The notes under the pieces were generated by a model, which saw nothing but the letters and a program-made list of their open reading frames with translations, did not search any database and was not told the origin of the DNA. A stretch of DNA of 50,722 bases from Bacteroidia bacterium. GTDB taxonomy: Bacteria > Bacteroidota > Bacteroidia > Cytophagales > Cyclobacteriaceae. The translations under genes and the position numbers were made by a program. Below are positions 16,895-23,872 of this stretch, one piece after another. Positions within the stretch are counted from its first letter, which is position 1. Every line of letters begins with the position of its first letter. The stretch covers positions 1 through 50,722 of the forward strand of contig JAUIAO010000044.1 in NCBI GenBank assembly GCA_030425425.1, given 5' to 3'.

Positions 16895-17245
16895 ATGGGA
16901 TTAGTAGCATTAGAGGGCATGGAGTTTTATGCTCGTCACGGTTATTACGAGGAGGAGCGAATCATAGGAAATAAGTATAGTGTGGATGTCACGTTGGAGT
17001 TGGACTTTTCCGAAGCAGCCGTGGAAGACAAGCTGGATGGCACGGTCAACTATGAGAAGGTATATGAGCTGGTAGCCGGAGTGATGAATATCGATGCACT
17101 TCTACTGGAGCACCTTGCAGGAAAAATCATTAAAGAAATCAAAGCAGAATTCCCTCAGGTCATCAAGGTGGAAGTGAGTGTCTCAAAATATAATCCCCCC
17201 ATCAAAGGACTTTGCCATAGGGCTAAAGTCACTATGGAGGGATAA
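16895..17245 (+). CDS. folB: Dihydroneopterin aldolase
   Basis: A 116-residue enzyme of folate synthesis that splits dihydroneopterin into hydroxymethyldihydropterin and glycolaldehyde. Family features: start LVALEGMEFYARHGYYEEER with the conserved His and Glu, GNKYSVDVTLELDF, TVNYEKVYELV with the pocket Tyr, LLEHLAGKI, and the catalytic-lysine strand VSVSKYNPPIKG (Lys98). It begins 1 bp after the DivIVA stop and is surely co-transcribed with it. Confidence 0.94.
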   Translation: MGLVALEGMEFYARHGYYEEERIIGNKYSVDVTLELDFSEAAVEDKLDGTVNYEKVYELVAGVMNIDALLLEHLAGKIIKEIKAEFPQVIKVEVSVSKYNPPIKGLCHRAKVTMEG

Positions 17246-17268
17246 AATGAAGCTGGTTTTAGTCCTTT
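17204..17268 (+). terminator. Possible branched terminator after folB
   Basis: The arms AAAGGACT (17204-17211) and AGTCCTTT (17261-17268) pair perfectly and enclose a second hairpin CCATAG / CTATGG; a T run follows. The left arm lies inside the folB coding end. It would end the folB transcript before the converging small gene. Confidence 0.35.
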
Positions 17269-17269
17269 T

Positions 17270-17470
17270 TTAATGCATTAATTGTGCATACCATTCATCT
17301 ATCGGAATATCCATTCCGGGTACTACATCCACATTGAAATAGATTTTTACTTCTAGCAACATAGCAACCACAAAAACTACCATGAAGACAAAATAAAGGG
17401 TGATTAGAATGTCTTTGATTTGAAGTGCGAAGTTTCCTTTTTCACAAGATGGAGTAGTAATAGCTTTCAT
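17270..17470 (-). CDS. Small single-pass membrane protein
   Basis: A 66-residue protein with one hydrophobic helix at about residues 19-41 (ILITLYFVFMVVFVVAMLLE) between a short N-terminal part with one Cys and a C-terminal segment DVVPGMDIPIDEWYAQLMH. No family is recognised. A well-formed promoter lies just upstream (17493-17522) with a leader of about 17 nt, which supports a real gene and the ATG at 17470. Confidence 0.6.
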   Translation of the reverse strand: MKAITTPSCEKGNFALQIKDILITLYFVFMVVFVVAMLLEVKIYFNVDVVPGMDIPIDEWYAQLMH

Positions 17471-17492
17471 TGTTTTGATCGTTTTGACAATA

Positions 17493-17522
17493 CAATATTA
17501 GTTATGACTATCAACGTGCAAA
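17493..17522 (-). promoter_or_regulatory. Promoter of the small membrane protein gene
   Basis: On the minus strand TTTG (plus CAAA 17519-17522), 18 nt, then TAATATTG (plus 17493-17500): one mismatch from TTTG-N18-TAnnTTTG. Confidence 0.6.
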
Positions 17523-17590
17523 ACAGTGTTTCTGCGATTGTGGTTTTTCCAATTTATCCTGAGGTGGATAAGTGTTTTACCTAGGTGAAA

Positions 17591-17887
17591 TCAAGGAGTG
17601 GAAGGATCAGTAAAAACGAACCCTCTCGCATCTGCACCTTCGTAGAAATCTACCTCTTTCCCAATAAGAAACATTACTTCCTTTTTTTGAATGAAAACTG
17701 GAATTTCGTTGATCAGATAAGCATTGTCTCCTTCTTTCTCTTTATCAAAACCTAAAATAAAAGATACGCCGCAGCCCGCACCTTTTACCCCCACTCTCAG
17801 ACCATACCCTTCCGGGATTTTTTTATTAGTCATGATATCCTGTATTTCTACAGTTGCTTTGTCAGAGATATGTATTGGGTCATTCAT
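17591..17887 (-). CDS. A-type iron-sulfur carrier (HesB/IscA) lacking the C-terminal Cys pair
   Basis: A 98-residue HesB/IscA-like protein. The strand pattern YGLRVGVKGAGCGVSFILGFD and the GKEVDFYEGADARGFVF segment match A-type carriers that hold and deliver Fe-S clusters. Only the first cluster cysteine (C39) is present. The usual tail of about 10 residues with Cys-Gly-Cys is missing because the reading frame stops right after FTDPSTP. No frameshifted CGC codons are seen just downstream. I use ATG 17887 rather than the TTG or GTG candidates at 17896 and 17893. It is divergent from the DUF7935-like gene. Confidence 0.85.
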   Translation of the reverse strand: MNDPIHISDKATVEIQDIMTNKKIPEGYGLRVGVKGAGCGVSFILGFDKEKEGDNAYLINEIPVFIQKKEVMFLIGKEVDFYEGADARGFVFTDPSTP

Positions 17888-17914
17888 TTGCACCAAAGAA
17901 AATACTTATTTTTG
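17887..17914 (+). promoter_or_regulatory. Probable promoter of the DUF7935-like operon
   Basis: TATTTTTG at 17907-17914 matches the -7 element exactly; TTTG at 17887-17890 is 16 nt upstream, 2 nt short of the usual spacing. The gene starts at 17942. The -33 part overlaps the start of the divergent A-type carrier gene. Confidence 0.4.
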
Positions 17915-17941
17915 ATCTTTCACTTAAGATACAATTGATAA

Positions 17942-18460
17942 ATGGAAATGGTTTATGACCTGCTTAAAATCACCATACCCGGGATTTTGATTTTATATAC
18001 TGCTTATTTGATGGTAAGATCTTTCATGCAAAAACAGCTGGACGAGTCACTTCTTAGTATTCGACACAAAAATCAGGAGACCGTATTACCCATCAGGTTG
18101 CAGGCCTATGAGCGGGTTACGCTTCTTTTGGAGCGAATTTCTCCTAATAACCTGATTCCGAGACTCAATGATTCTGAGCTTACGCCACAACAACTACAGG
18201 TCGTATTGGTTAATGAAATTAGAAGTGAATACAACCACAACCTCTCACAGCAGGTTTATATGTCGGATGAAGCATGGATGCATGTCAGTGGGTCGGTAGA
18301 AAGTCTGATAAGCCTGATCAATGAGGTTGGGAATGAGCTTACTAAAGAATCCACCAATATGGATTTGGCAAGAATGATATTTGAAAGAAACCTACAGAAT
18401 GAAGATTCTGTAATGAATGCTTTGAAATTCGTGAAGGCCGAAATCAGAGAACTATTCTAA
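17942..18460 (+). CDS. Membrane-anchored conserved protein, DUF7935-like
   Basis: A 172-residue protein with an N-terminal membrane helix (about 7-27) and a cytoplasmic helical domain. The segment ETVLPIRLQAYERVTLLLERISPNNLIPRL is strongly conserved in Bacteroidota proteins I recall as DUF7935. No enzymatic motif is seen. It lies 4 bp before the YkvA gene and heads a plus-strand run of four genes to dtd. Confidence 0.78.
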   Translation: MEMVYDLLKITIPGILILYTAYLMVRSFMQKQLDESLLSIRHKNQETVLPIRLQAYERVTLLLERISPNNLIPRLNDSELTPQQLQVVLVNEIRSEYNHNLSQQVYMSDEAWMHVSGSVESLISLINEVGNELTKESTNMDLARMIFERNLQNEDSVMNALKFVKAEIRELF

Positions 18461-18464
18461 TACC

Positions 18465-18863
18465 ATGGCTAACAAACTAGACAAAATTTACAGTAAGGCT
18501 AAAGTAACGATCACTGAAAACGATCGGGTAAAGGCCGTATTGCAAGAGGCTCGTGCCAAAATCGAAAAGATAGGTGAAAGTACAGAAGAGAAATCTATTT
18601 TCATCAGACAGCTGCAATTGCTGATAAGAATGGTGAAAGCCCATTTTTCTGGAGAATACCATGCTTTTTCTATGCCTACTATTTTGTCCGTCATATTTGC
18701 GCTGGTTTATTTCATTACGCCCATTGACCTAATTCCCGATTTCATTCCAGCGCTGGGACTATCAGATGATATTTCCATCGTGTATTTTATCTTCAAGAGT
18801 ATTTCAGATGATATTGAGCGCTTTGAGGAGTGGGAATCATCGCTGAATGCTCAAGCGGATTAA
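18465..18863 (+). CDS. YkvA-family (DUF1232) membrane protein
   Basis: A 132-residue protein carrying the DUF1232 signature in its second half: a hydrophobic helix followed by YFITPIDLIPDFIPALGLSDD, in which the IDLIPDFIPxxGxxDD pattern is diagnostic. The N-terminal 60 residues are charged and helical. Function is unknown. It is spaced 4 bp from the gene before and 1 bp from the gene after. Confidence 0.88.
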   Translation: MANKLDKIYSKAKVTITENDRVKAVLQEARAKIEKIGESTEEKSIFIRQLQLLIRMVKAHFSGEYHAFSMPTILSVIFALVYFITPIDLIPDFIPALGLSDDISIVYFIFKSISDDIERFEEWESSLNAQAD

Positions 18864-18864
18864 T

Positions 18865-19530
18865 ATGAGCAAAAAGGCATTGGTCATTGGAGCAACAGGA
18901 CTTGTAGGCCGAGAATTGGTGAAGGTGCTGCTCATGGAGGATCATTATCATGAAGTGAAGGTGGTCGTCAGGAGAACTCTTGGTATTCACCATGAGAAGC
19001 TCAAAGAAATCAAGTTGGAGGATTTTGACAGATTGTATGACATGAAGAGTGAGTTAGATGCTCATGATTATTTCTGTTGTCTGGGAACTACAATCAAAAC
19101 AGCCGGATCAAAAGAAGCTTTCAGAAAAGTAGATTTGGAATACCCTTATAAGTTGGCTCAGATTGCCGGAGAATGTGCCCAATTCCAATCCTACTTGATA
19201 GTAACTGCGGCTGGAAGCAACGTGAATTCAAACATTTTTTATAATCAAGTTAAAGGTGAGATTGAGGGGAAGCTTAAAGCTTTGAATCTGAAAAGTCTCA
19301 AAATATTTCAACCTACATTACTCTTAGGTGACAGATCAGAATTTAGATTCGGAGAGTCGGTGGGTAAATGGGTTTTGAAATTGGTTTCTTTAGTCATTCC
19401 CAATCATTGGTCGGTACATGCCTCTGATGTAGCTAAATCAATGTTTGTCACTGCTAAATCTGAAAAACTGGGAACAGAAACCATTGAGGCAAAACGAATT
19501 GTGCAATTGGCAAAAAGTATCGAAAAATGA
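18865..19530 (+). CDS. NAD(P)-binding oxidoreductase, TIP30/HTATIP2-like
   Basis: A 221-residue atypical short-chain dehydrogenase. The Rossmann motif VIGATGLVGRELV (GxxGxxG at residues 9-15) is followed by DYFCCLGTTIKTAGSKEAFRKVDLEY and SYLIVTAAGSNVNSNIFYNQVKGEIE, with a YxxxK-like element (Tyr and Lys in FYNQVKG). This combination is that of the TIP30/HTATIP2 group. Start is ATG 18865, one base after the previous stop. Its last 4 bp overlap the dtd start. Confidence 0.88.
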   Translation: MSKKALVIGATGLVGRELVKVLLMEDHYHEVKVVVRRTLGIHHEKLKEIKLEDFDRLYDMKSELDAHDYFCCLGTTIKTAGSKEAFRKVDLEYPYKLAQIAGECAQFQSYLIVTAAGSNVNSNIFYNQVKGEIEGKLKALNLKSLKIFQPTLLLGDRSEFRFGESVGKWVLKLVSLVIPNHWSVHASDVAKSMFVTAKSEKLGTETIEAKRIVQLAKSIEK

Positions 19531-19976
19531 TTGTAGTTATACAAAGAGTATCTGAGGCGTCAGTTGTTATTGATCAACAGCTAAAATCTGAAATAGATAA
19601 AGGTTTACTATTACTTGTTGGTATTGAGGAAGCGGATGGAGCGGAGGATATAGAATGGCTCGCCAAGAAAATTGTCAACATGAGAATATTTAGCGATGAG
19701 GGGGACAAAATGAACTTAAGTCTGCAGGATGTTTCGGGAGAATTATTAGTTGTGAGTCAGTTTACCCTGCATGCTGCAACTAAAAAGGGAAATCGTCCTT
19801 CCTATATCAAAGCAGCGAGACCCGAAATTGCCATTCCACTTTATGAATCGTTTATCAATGAATTGGAGAAATTTGGAAGATCCGTGAAAACAGGTGAATT
19901 TGGAGCGGACATGAAAGTAAGTCTGGTTAATGATGGTCCAGTCACAATCATTATTGATTCGAAAAACAAAGTTTAG
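19527..19976 (+). CDS. dtd: D-aminoacyl-tRNA deacylase
   Basis: A 149-residue enzyme that removes D-amino acids wrongly attached to tRNA. It begins MIVVIQRVSEASVVI, has the active-site segment VVSQFTLHAATKKGNRPSY (SQFTL motif) and the cross-subunit GPVT motif in NDGPVTIIID. Both diagnostic motifs are intact. The ATGA overlap with the preceding gene indicates translational coupling. A terminator-like hairpin follows at 19995. Confidence 0.96.
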   Translation: MIVVIQRVSEASVVIDQQLKSEIDKGLLLLVGIEEADGAEDIEWLAKKIVNMRIFSDEGDKMNLSLQDVSGELLVVSQFTLHAATKKGNRPSYIKAARPEIAIPLYESFINELEKFGRSVKTGEFGADMKVSLVNDGPVTIIIDSKNKV

Positions 19977-19994
19977 TCGATTAGCCTCCTGTAA

Positions 19995-20029
19995 AGTCCT
20001 TTCCTTCAATTATATAAGGACTGATTTTT
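19995..20029 (+). terminator. Intrinsic terminator after dtd
   Basis: AGTCCTT (19995-20001) and AAGGACT (20016-20022) form a perfect 7-bp stem with a 14-nt loop, followed by GATTTTT. Confidence 0.65.
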
Positions 20030-20050
20030 CACTACTCACATATTATCCAC

Positions 20051-20058
20051 TACTTTTG
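20051..20058 (+). promoter_or_regulatory. Possible lepA promoter -7 element
   Basis: TACTTTTG matches TAnnTTTG exactly, but the -33 region is weak (TTTTC). It would give a leader of about 95 nt containing the perfect small hairpin GTCAAT-TGCT-ATTGAC. Confidence 0.4.
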
Positions 20059-20159
20059 CAGACTTTTGATAGTCTGTTGGCAGTGCATGTCAATTGCTAT
20101 TGACGAATATACCTTTTATATAAGGTGATAAATTCCAGACTGATTACGATTATTCATAG

Positions 20160-21947
20160 ATGAAAAACATTCGAAATTTCTGCATCATTGCTCATATTGA
20201 TCACGGGAAAAGTACTCTGGCTGATAGGTTGATTCAATCTACTCAGACGGTTTCTGACCGTGAAATGCAGGCTCAGCTTCTTGATGATATGGATCTGGAG
20301 AGGGAGAGAGGTATTACCATCAAGAGCCATGCAATTCAGATGTACTATCATGAAGGTGGTCAGGAATACACGCTCAATTTGATAGACACTCCGGGCCATG
20401 TGGATTTCTCCTATGAAGTGTCCAGATCAATCGCAGCATGTGAGGGAGCATTGTTAGTAGTCGATGCTGCACAAGGGATTGAAGCTCAGACTATTTCCAA
20501 TTTATATTTAGCACTTGAGCATGATTTGGAAGTAATTCCGGTTTTGAATAAGATCGATTTGCCAGGAGCAATGATCGAAGAAGTTTCGGACCAAATCATC
20601 GATTTGATAGGGTGCGATAAAGAAGATATCATTCATGCGAGTGCCAAAGAGGGGATTGGTGTGCCAGAAATATTAGAAGCAATTGTCGCGAAAATCCCAT
20701 CACCGAAAGGAGACGAGGAAGAACCTCTACAGGCCATGATTTTCGATTCTGTTTTCAATCCATACAGGGGAATCGAAGTATTTTTTCGAGTTTTCAATGG
20801 ATCTCTTAAGAAAGGAGATAGCGTGAAATTTGTTAATACGGGTAAAACCTATGATGCTGATGAAATTGGAGTTTTGAGGCTTCAGCATGAACCTAAGAAT
20901 CAAATATCAGCAGGAAATGTAGGATATCTTATTTCTGGGATTAAAGTAGCGAAAGAAGTAAAAGTAGGGGATACGATCACTCATGTGGAGCGACCGACTC
21001 AGCGTCAGGTAAAAGGTTTCGAAGATGTGAAGCCAATGGTGTTCGCCGGAATATATCCAGTGGAGACTAGTGAGTTTGAAGAGTTGAGAGCGTCCATGGA
21101 AAAGCTACAACTCAACGATGCTTCGTTGGTATGGGAACCTGAGACATCTGCCGCTCTCGGGTTTGGATTCAGATGTGGTTTCCTCGGAATGCTGCACATG
21201 GAGATCGTTCAGGAGCGGTTGGAACGAGAGTTTGATATGACCGTGATCACTACGGTTCCATCCGTACAATTTCATGCGGTGAAAGAGGATGGAGAAATTG
21301 TAAAAGTAAGTGCTCCTTCTGAATTGCCAGAGTCTAATCTGATTTCTCATGTTGAAGAGCCTTTTATCAGGGCGCAGATCATTACAAAATCAGATTACAT
21401 AGGTTCGGTGATTGCTCTCTGTATGGATAAGCGAGGTGAAATCAAGAATCAGGTTTATTTGACTGCAGACAGGGTGGAGCTAACATTTGAGTTGCCTTTG
21501 GCTGAGATCGTTTTTGATTTCTTTGACAAACTCAAAACAATTTCCAGAGGGTATGCTTCGCTGGATTATGAGCTGATTGGATATCGCACCTCAAAATTGG
21601 TGAAACTGGATATCCAGCTCAATGGTGAAAAAGTTGATGCGTTATCGGCTATTGTGCATAGAGACAAAGCATATGAGTGGGGAAAGCGACTTTGTGAAAA
21701 GCTGAGAGAATTATTGCCACGCCAGATGTTTGAGATTGCGATCCAGGCATCGATTGGAACAAAGATTATCGCTCGGGAGACGGTGAAAGCCATGAGGAAA
21801 AACGTATTGGCCAAATGTTACGGAGGAGATATATCTCGAAAAAGGAAACTTTTGGAAAAGCAGAAGAAAGGTAAGAAGCGAATGCGCCAGGTTGGAAATG
21901 TAGAAATTCCTCAGGAAGCATTCATGGCAGTTTTGAAATTGGATTAA
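20160..21947 (+). CDS. lepA: Elongation factor 4 (LepA) GTPase
   Basis: A 595-residue translational GTPase that acts on stalled or mispositioned ribosomes. The G1 motif AHIDHGKST is at residues 10-18, followed by RGITIKSHA (G2), DTPGHVDF (G3) and NKIDLP (G4). Domains II, III and V follow, and the LepA-specific C-terminal domain is visible in the basic segment [24 protein letters not shown]. Length is normal. A repeat-flanked four-helix-bundle cassette begins immediately after the stop codon. Confidence 0.98.
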   Translation: MKNIRNFCIIAHIDHGKSTLADRLIQSTQTVSDREMQAQLLDDMDLERERGITIKSHAIQMYYHEGGQEYTLNLIDTPGHVDFSYEVSRSIAACEGALLVVDAAQGIEAQTISNLYLALEHDLEVIPVLNKIDLPGAMIEEVSDQIIDLIGCDKEDIIHASAKEGIGVPEILEAIVAKIPSPKGDEEEPLQAMIFDSVFNPYRGIEVFFRVFNGSLKKGDSVKFVNTGKTYDADEIGVLRLQHEPKNQISAGNVGYLISGIKVAKEVKVGDTITHVERPTQRQVKGFEDVKPMVFAGIYPVETSEFEELRASMEKLQLNDASLVWEPETSAALGFGFRCGFLGMLHMEIVQERLEREFDMTVITTVPSVQFHAVKEDGEIVKVSAPSELPESNLISHVEEPFIRAQIITKSDYIGSVIALCMDKRGEIKNQVYLTADRVELTFELPLAEIVFDFFDKLKTISRGYASLDYELIGYRTSKLVKLDIQLNGEKVDALSAIVHRDKAYEWGKRLCEKLRELLPRQMFEIAIQASIGTKIIARETVKAMRKNVLAKCYGGDISRKRKLLEKQKKGKKRMRQVGNVEIPQEAFMAVLKLD

Positions 21948-21953
21948 AAGCAA

Positions 21954-21981
21954 GAAGCTCGAAGTAGGAAGCATGAAGTAT
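21954..21981 (+). repeat. Four tandem GAAGnnn heptads, left border of cassette
   Basis: GAAGCTC, GAAGTAG, GAAGCAT and GAAGTAT lie head to tail with an exact 7-bp period, from 6 bp after the lepA stop to 3 bp before the ATG of the four-helix-bundle gene. The same kind of array appears inverted at 22349-22376. Confidence 0.85.
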
Positions 21982-21984
21982 TGA

Positions 21985-22347
21985 ATGGAAATAGGGAAAT
22001 TCAAATTTGAGGGTTTAAGAATATGGCAAGATGCCATGCAATTGGCAGAGGACATATTTCAGGATTCTAAGAAATTTCCCAATGATGAAATTTATAATCT
22101 TACTTCACAGATTCGCAGAGCTTCTGATTCAATTGCCTTAAATATATCTAAGGGATCAATTTTACAGTCGAATTCAGAATTTTCTAGATTTTTAGGATAT
22201 TCAATTCGATCATTAGCCGAGGTAATTACATGTTTACACAAGGCACAAAGAAGAAAATATATAGATCAAAGTAAATTTGAGCAGTATTATGCTCGAAGTT
22301 TTAATTTAATGAATATGATGATCGGATTTAGAAATAAGTTGAAATAA
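21985..22347 (+). CDS. Four-helix-bundle protein (23S rRNA intervening-sequence protein family)
   Basis: A 120-residue all-helical protein of the family first found in intervening sequences of 23S rRNA genes and related to the Avd accessory proteins of diversity-generating retroelements. Diagnostic parts are FEGLRIWQDAMQLAEDI near the start, LTSQIRRASDSIALNISKGS in the middle (the conserved Arg-Arg-Ala-x-x-Ser-Ile segment) and a C-terminal helix. No reverse transcriptase is nearby. The gene fits tightly between two inverted heptad arrays and separates lepA from folD, so it looks like an inserted unit. Confidence 0.9.
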   Translation: MEIGKFKFEGLRIWQDAMQLAEDIFQDSKKFPNDEIYNLTSQIRRASDSIALNISKGSILQSNSEFSRFLGYSIRSLAEVITCLHKAQRRKYIDQSKFEQYYARSFNLMNMMIGFRNKLK

Positions 22348-22348
22348 T

Positions 22349-22376
22349 CAACTTCTAGCTCCGTTCTTCCAACTTC
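22349..22376 (-). repeat. Four tandem heptads in inverse orientation, right border of cassette
   Basis: On the plus strand CAACTTC, TAGCTCC, GTTCTTC and CAACTTC; read on the minus strand these are GAAGTTG, GAAGAAC, GGAGCTA and GAAGTTG. Period is exactly 7 bp. It starts 1 bp after the stop of the four-helix-bundle gene. Confidence 0.85.
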
Positions 22377-22389
22377 CAACGAAAAAGAC

Positions 22390-23265
22390 ATGCCTACATT
22401 ACTCGACGGAAAAAAAATCGCTGGGGATATTAAAAGCGAGATTTCAGCAAGAGTCCAGCAACTAAAAGATAAAGGTTTGCGTGCACCTAACCTTGCAATA
22501 ATTATTGTAGGGGATGATGGAGCGAGTCATACATATGTCAATGGAAAGATCGCGGCATGTAAGTCTGTAGGTTTTGATTTTACGCTCATGCATTTTGCGA
22601 GTACGATTTCAGAGGCTAAGCTGATGAAACATGTAGAAAACCTGAATGAAGATGAAGATATTGATGGCTTTATTGTACAGTTGCCTTTGCCTGAGCACAT
22701 TTCTGTAGAGAAAGTCACTGAGGCGATTCGCTCTGAAAAAGATGTAGATGGATTTACAAATCAAAACTTTGGAAGTATTGTATCCAAAAATCAGCTAATC
22801 ATGCCAGCTACACCGTGGGGAGTCATGGAACTTCTAAGAAGGTATGATGTGCCAACTGAAAGTAGACATTGTGTGATTGTGGGTGCTAGTCGGTTAGTAG
22901 GCGCTCCTCTAGCCATGATGATGTCAGAAGAAGGACATGCCACTGTTACGCTTTGTCACAAATACACAGAAAACTTAGCTTACCACACGCAAAATGCAGA
23001 TATACTTGTGTCAGCAGTTGGTAAACCTGATTTGATTACAGAAGATATGGTCAAAGAAGGAGCTGTAGTTGTGGATGTGGGTACTACCAGAGTAGAAGAT
23101 AAAAGTAGAAAAACCGGCTTCAGATTGTCTGGTGATGTGAATTACGATTCGGTAGCTCCGAAATGCAGTTTTATAACACCAGTTCCCGGCGGAGTAGGGC
23201 CGATGACCATCGCATCTTTATTGATGAATACACTAAAAGCATATGAAAGTCAGCACAGCGCATAA
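22390..23265 (+). CDS. folD: Methylenetetrahydrofolate dehydrogenase / cyclohydrolase
   Basis: A 291-residue bifunctional enzyme of one-carbon metabolism that interconverts 5,10-methylene- and 10-formyl-tetrahydrofolate with NADP. Motifs: SHTYVNGKIAAC with catalytic Lys53, the DGFIVQLPLPEHI loop, VDGFTNQNFG, the dinucleotide site GASRLVGAPLAMMM and the C-terminal PVPGGVGPMTIASLL. Length is as usual. Its end overlaps the annotated queE start by 23 bp. Confidence 0.97.
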   Translation: MPTLLDGKKIAGDIKSEISARVQQLKDKGLRAPNLAIIIVGDDGASHTYVNGKIAACKSVGFDFTLMHFASTISEAKLMKHVENLNEDEDIDGFIVQLPLPEHISVEKVTEAIRSEKDVDGFTNQNFGSIVSKNQLIMPATPWGVMELLRRYDVPTESRHCVIVGASRLVGAPLAMMMSEEGHATVTLCHKYTENLAYHTQNADILVSAVGKPDLITEDMVKEGAVVVDVGTTRVEDKSRKTGFRLSGDVNYDSVAPKCSFITPVPGGVGPMTIASLLMNTLKAYESQHSA

Positions 23266-23872
23266 TCAGCCTGTGAAGATATTGCCAGTAATGGAATCCT
23301 TTTACACCATCCAGGGTGAAGGGTGCCATTCAGGTAAAGCAGCCTACTTTGTTCGACTTGGCGGGTGTGATGTGGGCTGTGTGTGGTGCGACGTAAAAGA
23401 ATCCTGGCCGGCAGAGAATCATCCTCAAATTTCCGTGGAACACATCATGGAAGAGGTTTCAAAATCTGAGACTCCATTAGTAGTTGTCACTGGTGGTGAG
23501 CCTCTCATGTATGATTTGGAATATCTGACTAGTGAATTCCATAAGAATAACCTACTGTGCAATATTGAAACATCTGGTGCGCATCCGCTATCAGGGAATT
23601 GGGACTGGATTTGTTTCTCACCTAAGAAATTTAAAGAGCCATTGCCTGAGTTTTATTCTGAGGCAGATGAGTTGAAAATTATCATATATAATAAGTCTGA
23701 TTTTCAATGGGCTGAGAGTCATGCTGCAAAGTGCTCAGAAAAAACCATCCTTTATTTACAGCCCGAGTGGTCGAAGCGAAATGAAATGATGCCGATGATC
23801 GTTGAGTATGTGAAGAATAATCCAAAGTGGAGGATATCTTTACAAACTCATAAGTATCTGGACATTCCATGA
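23243..23872 (+). CDS. queE: 7-carboxy-7-deazaguanine synthase
   Basis: A 209-residue radical-SAM enzyme that forms the deazaguanine ring of queuosine precursors. The iron-sulfur motif CDVGCVWCD gives Cys42, Cys46 and Cys49 (CX3CX2C), QGEG is at residues 24-27, and VVTGGEPLM carries the SAM-binding GGE. The ATG at 23243 overlaps folD by 23 bp; a GTG at 23273, just after the folD stop, is an alternative start that keeps all motifs. The last 4 bp overlap the next gene. Confidence 0.94.
   Translation: MKVSTAHNQPVKILPVMESFYTIQGEGCHSGKAAYFVRLGGCDVGCVWCDVKESWPAENHPQISVEHIMEEVSKSETPLVVVTGGEPLMYDLEYLTSEFHKNNLLCNIETSGAHPLSGNWDWICFSPKKFKEPLPEFYSEADELKIIIYNKSDFQWAESHAAKCSEKTILYLQPEWSKRNEMMPMIVEYVKNNPKWRISLQTHKYLDIP

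Noticed and set aside
18847-18864. Upstream ATG at 18847 for the TIP30-like protein
   Set aside because: It overlaps the YkvA gene; the ATG at 18865 begins directly before the Rossmann strand.
21985-22347. Diversity-generating retroelement, suggested by the Avd-related four-helix protein
   Set aside because: No reverse transcriptase, template repeat or variable repeat is seen around it.
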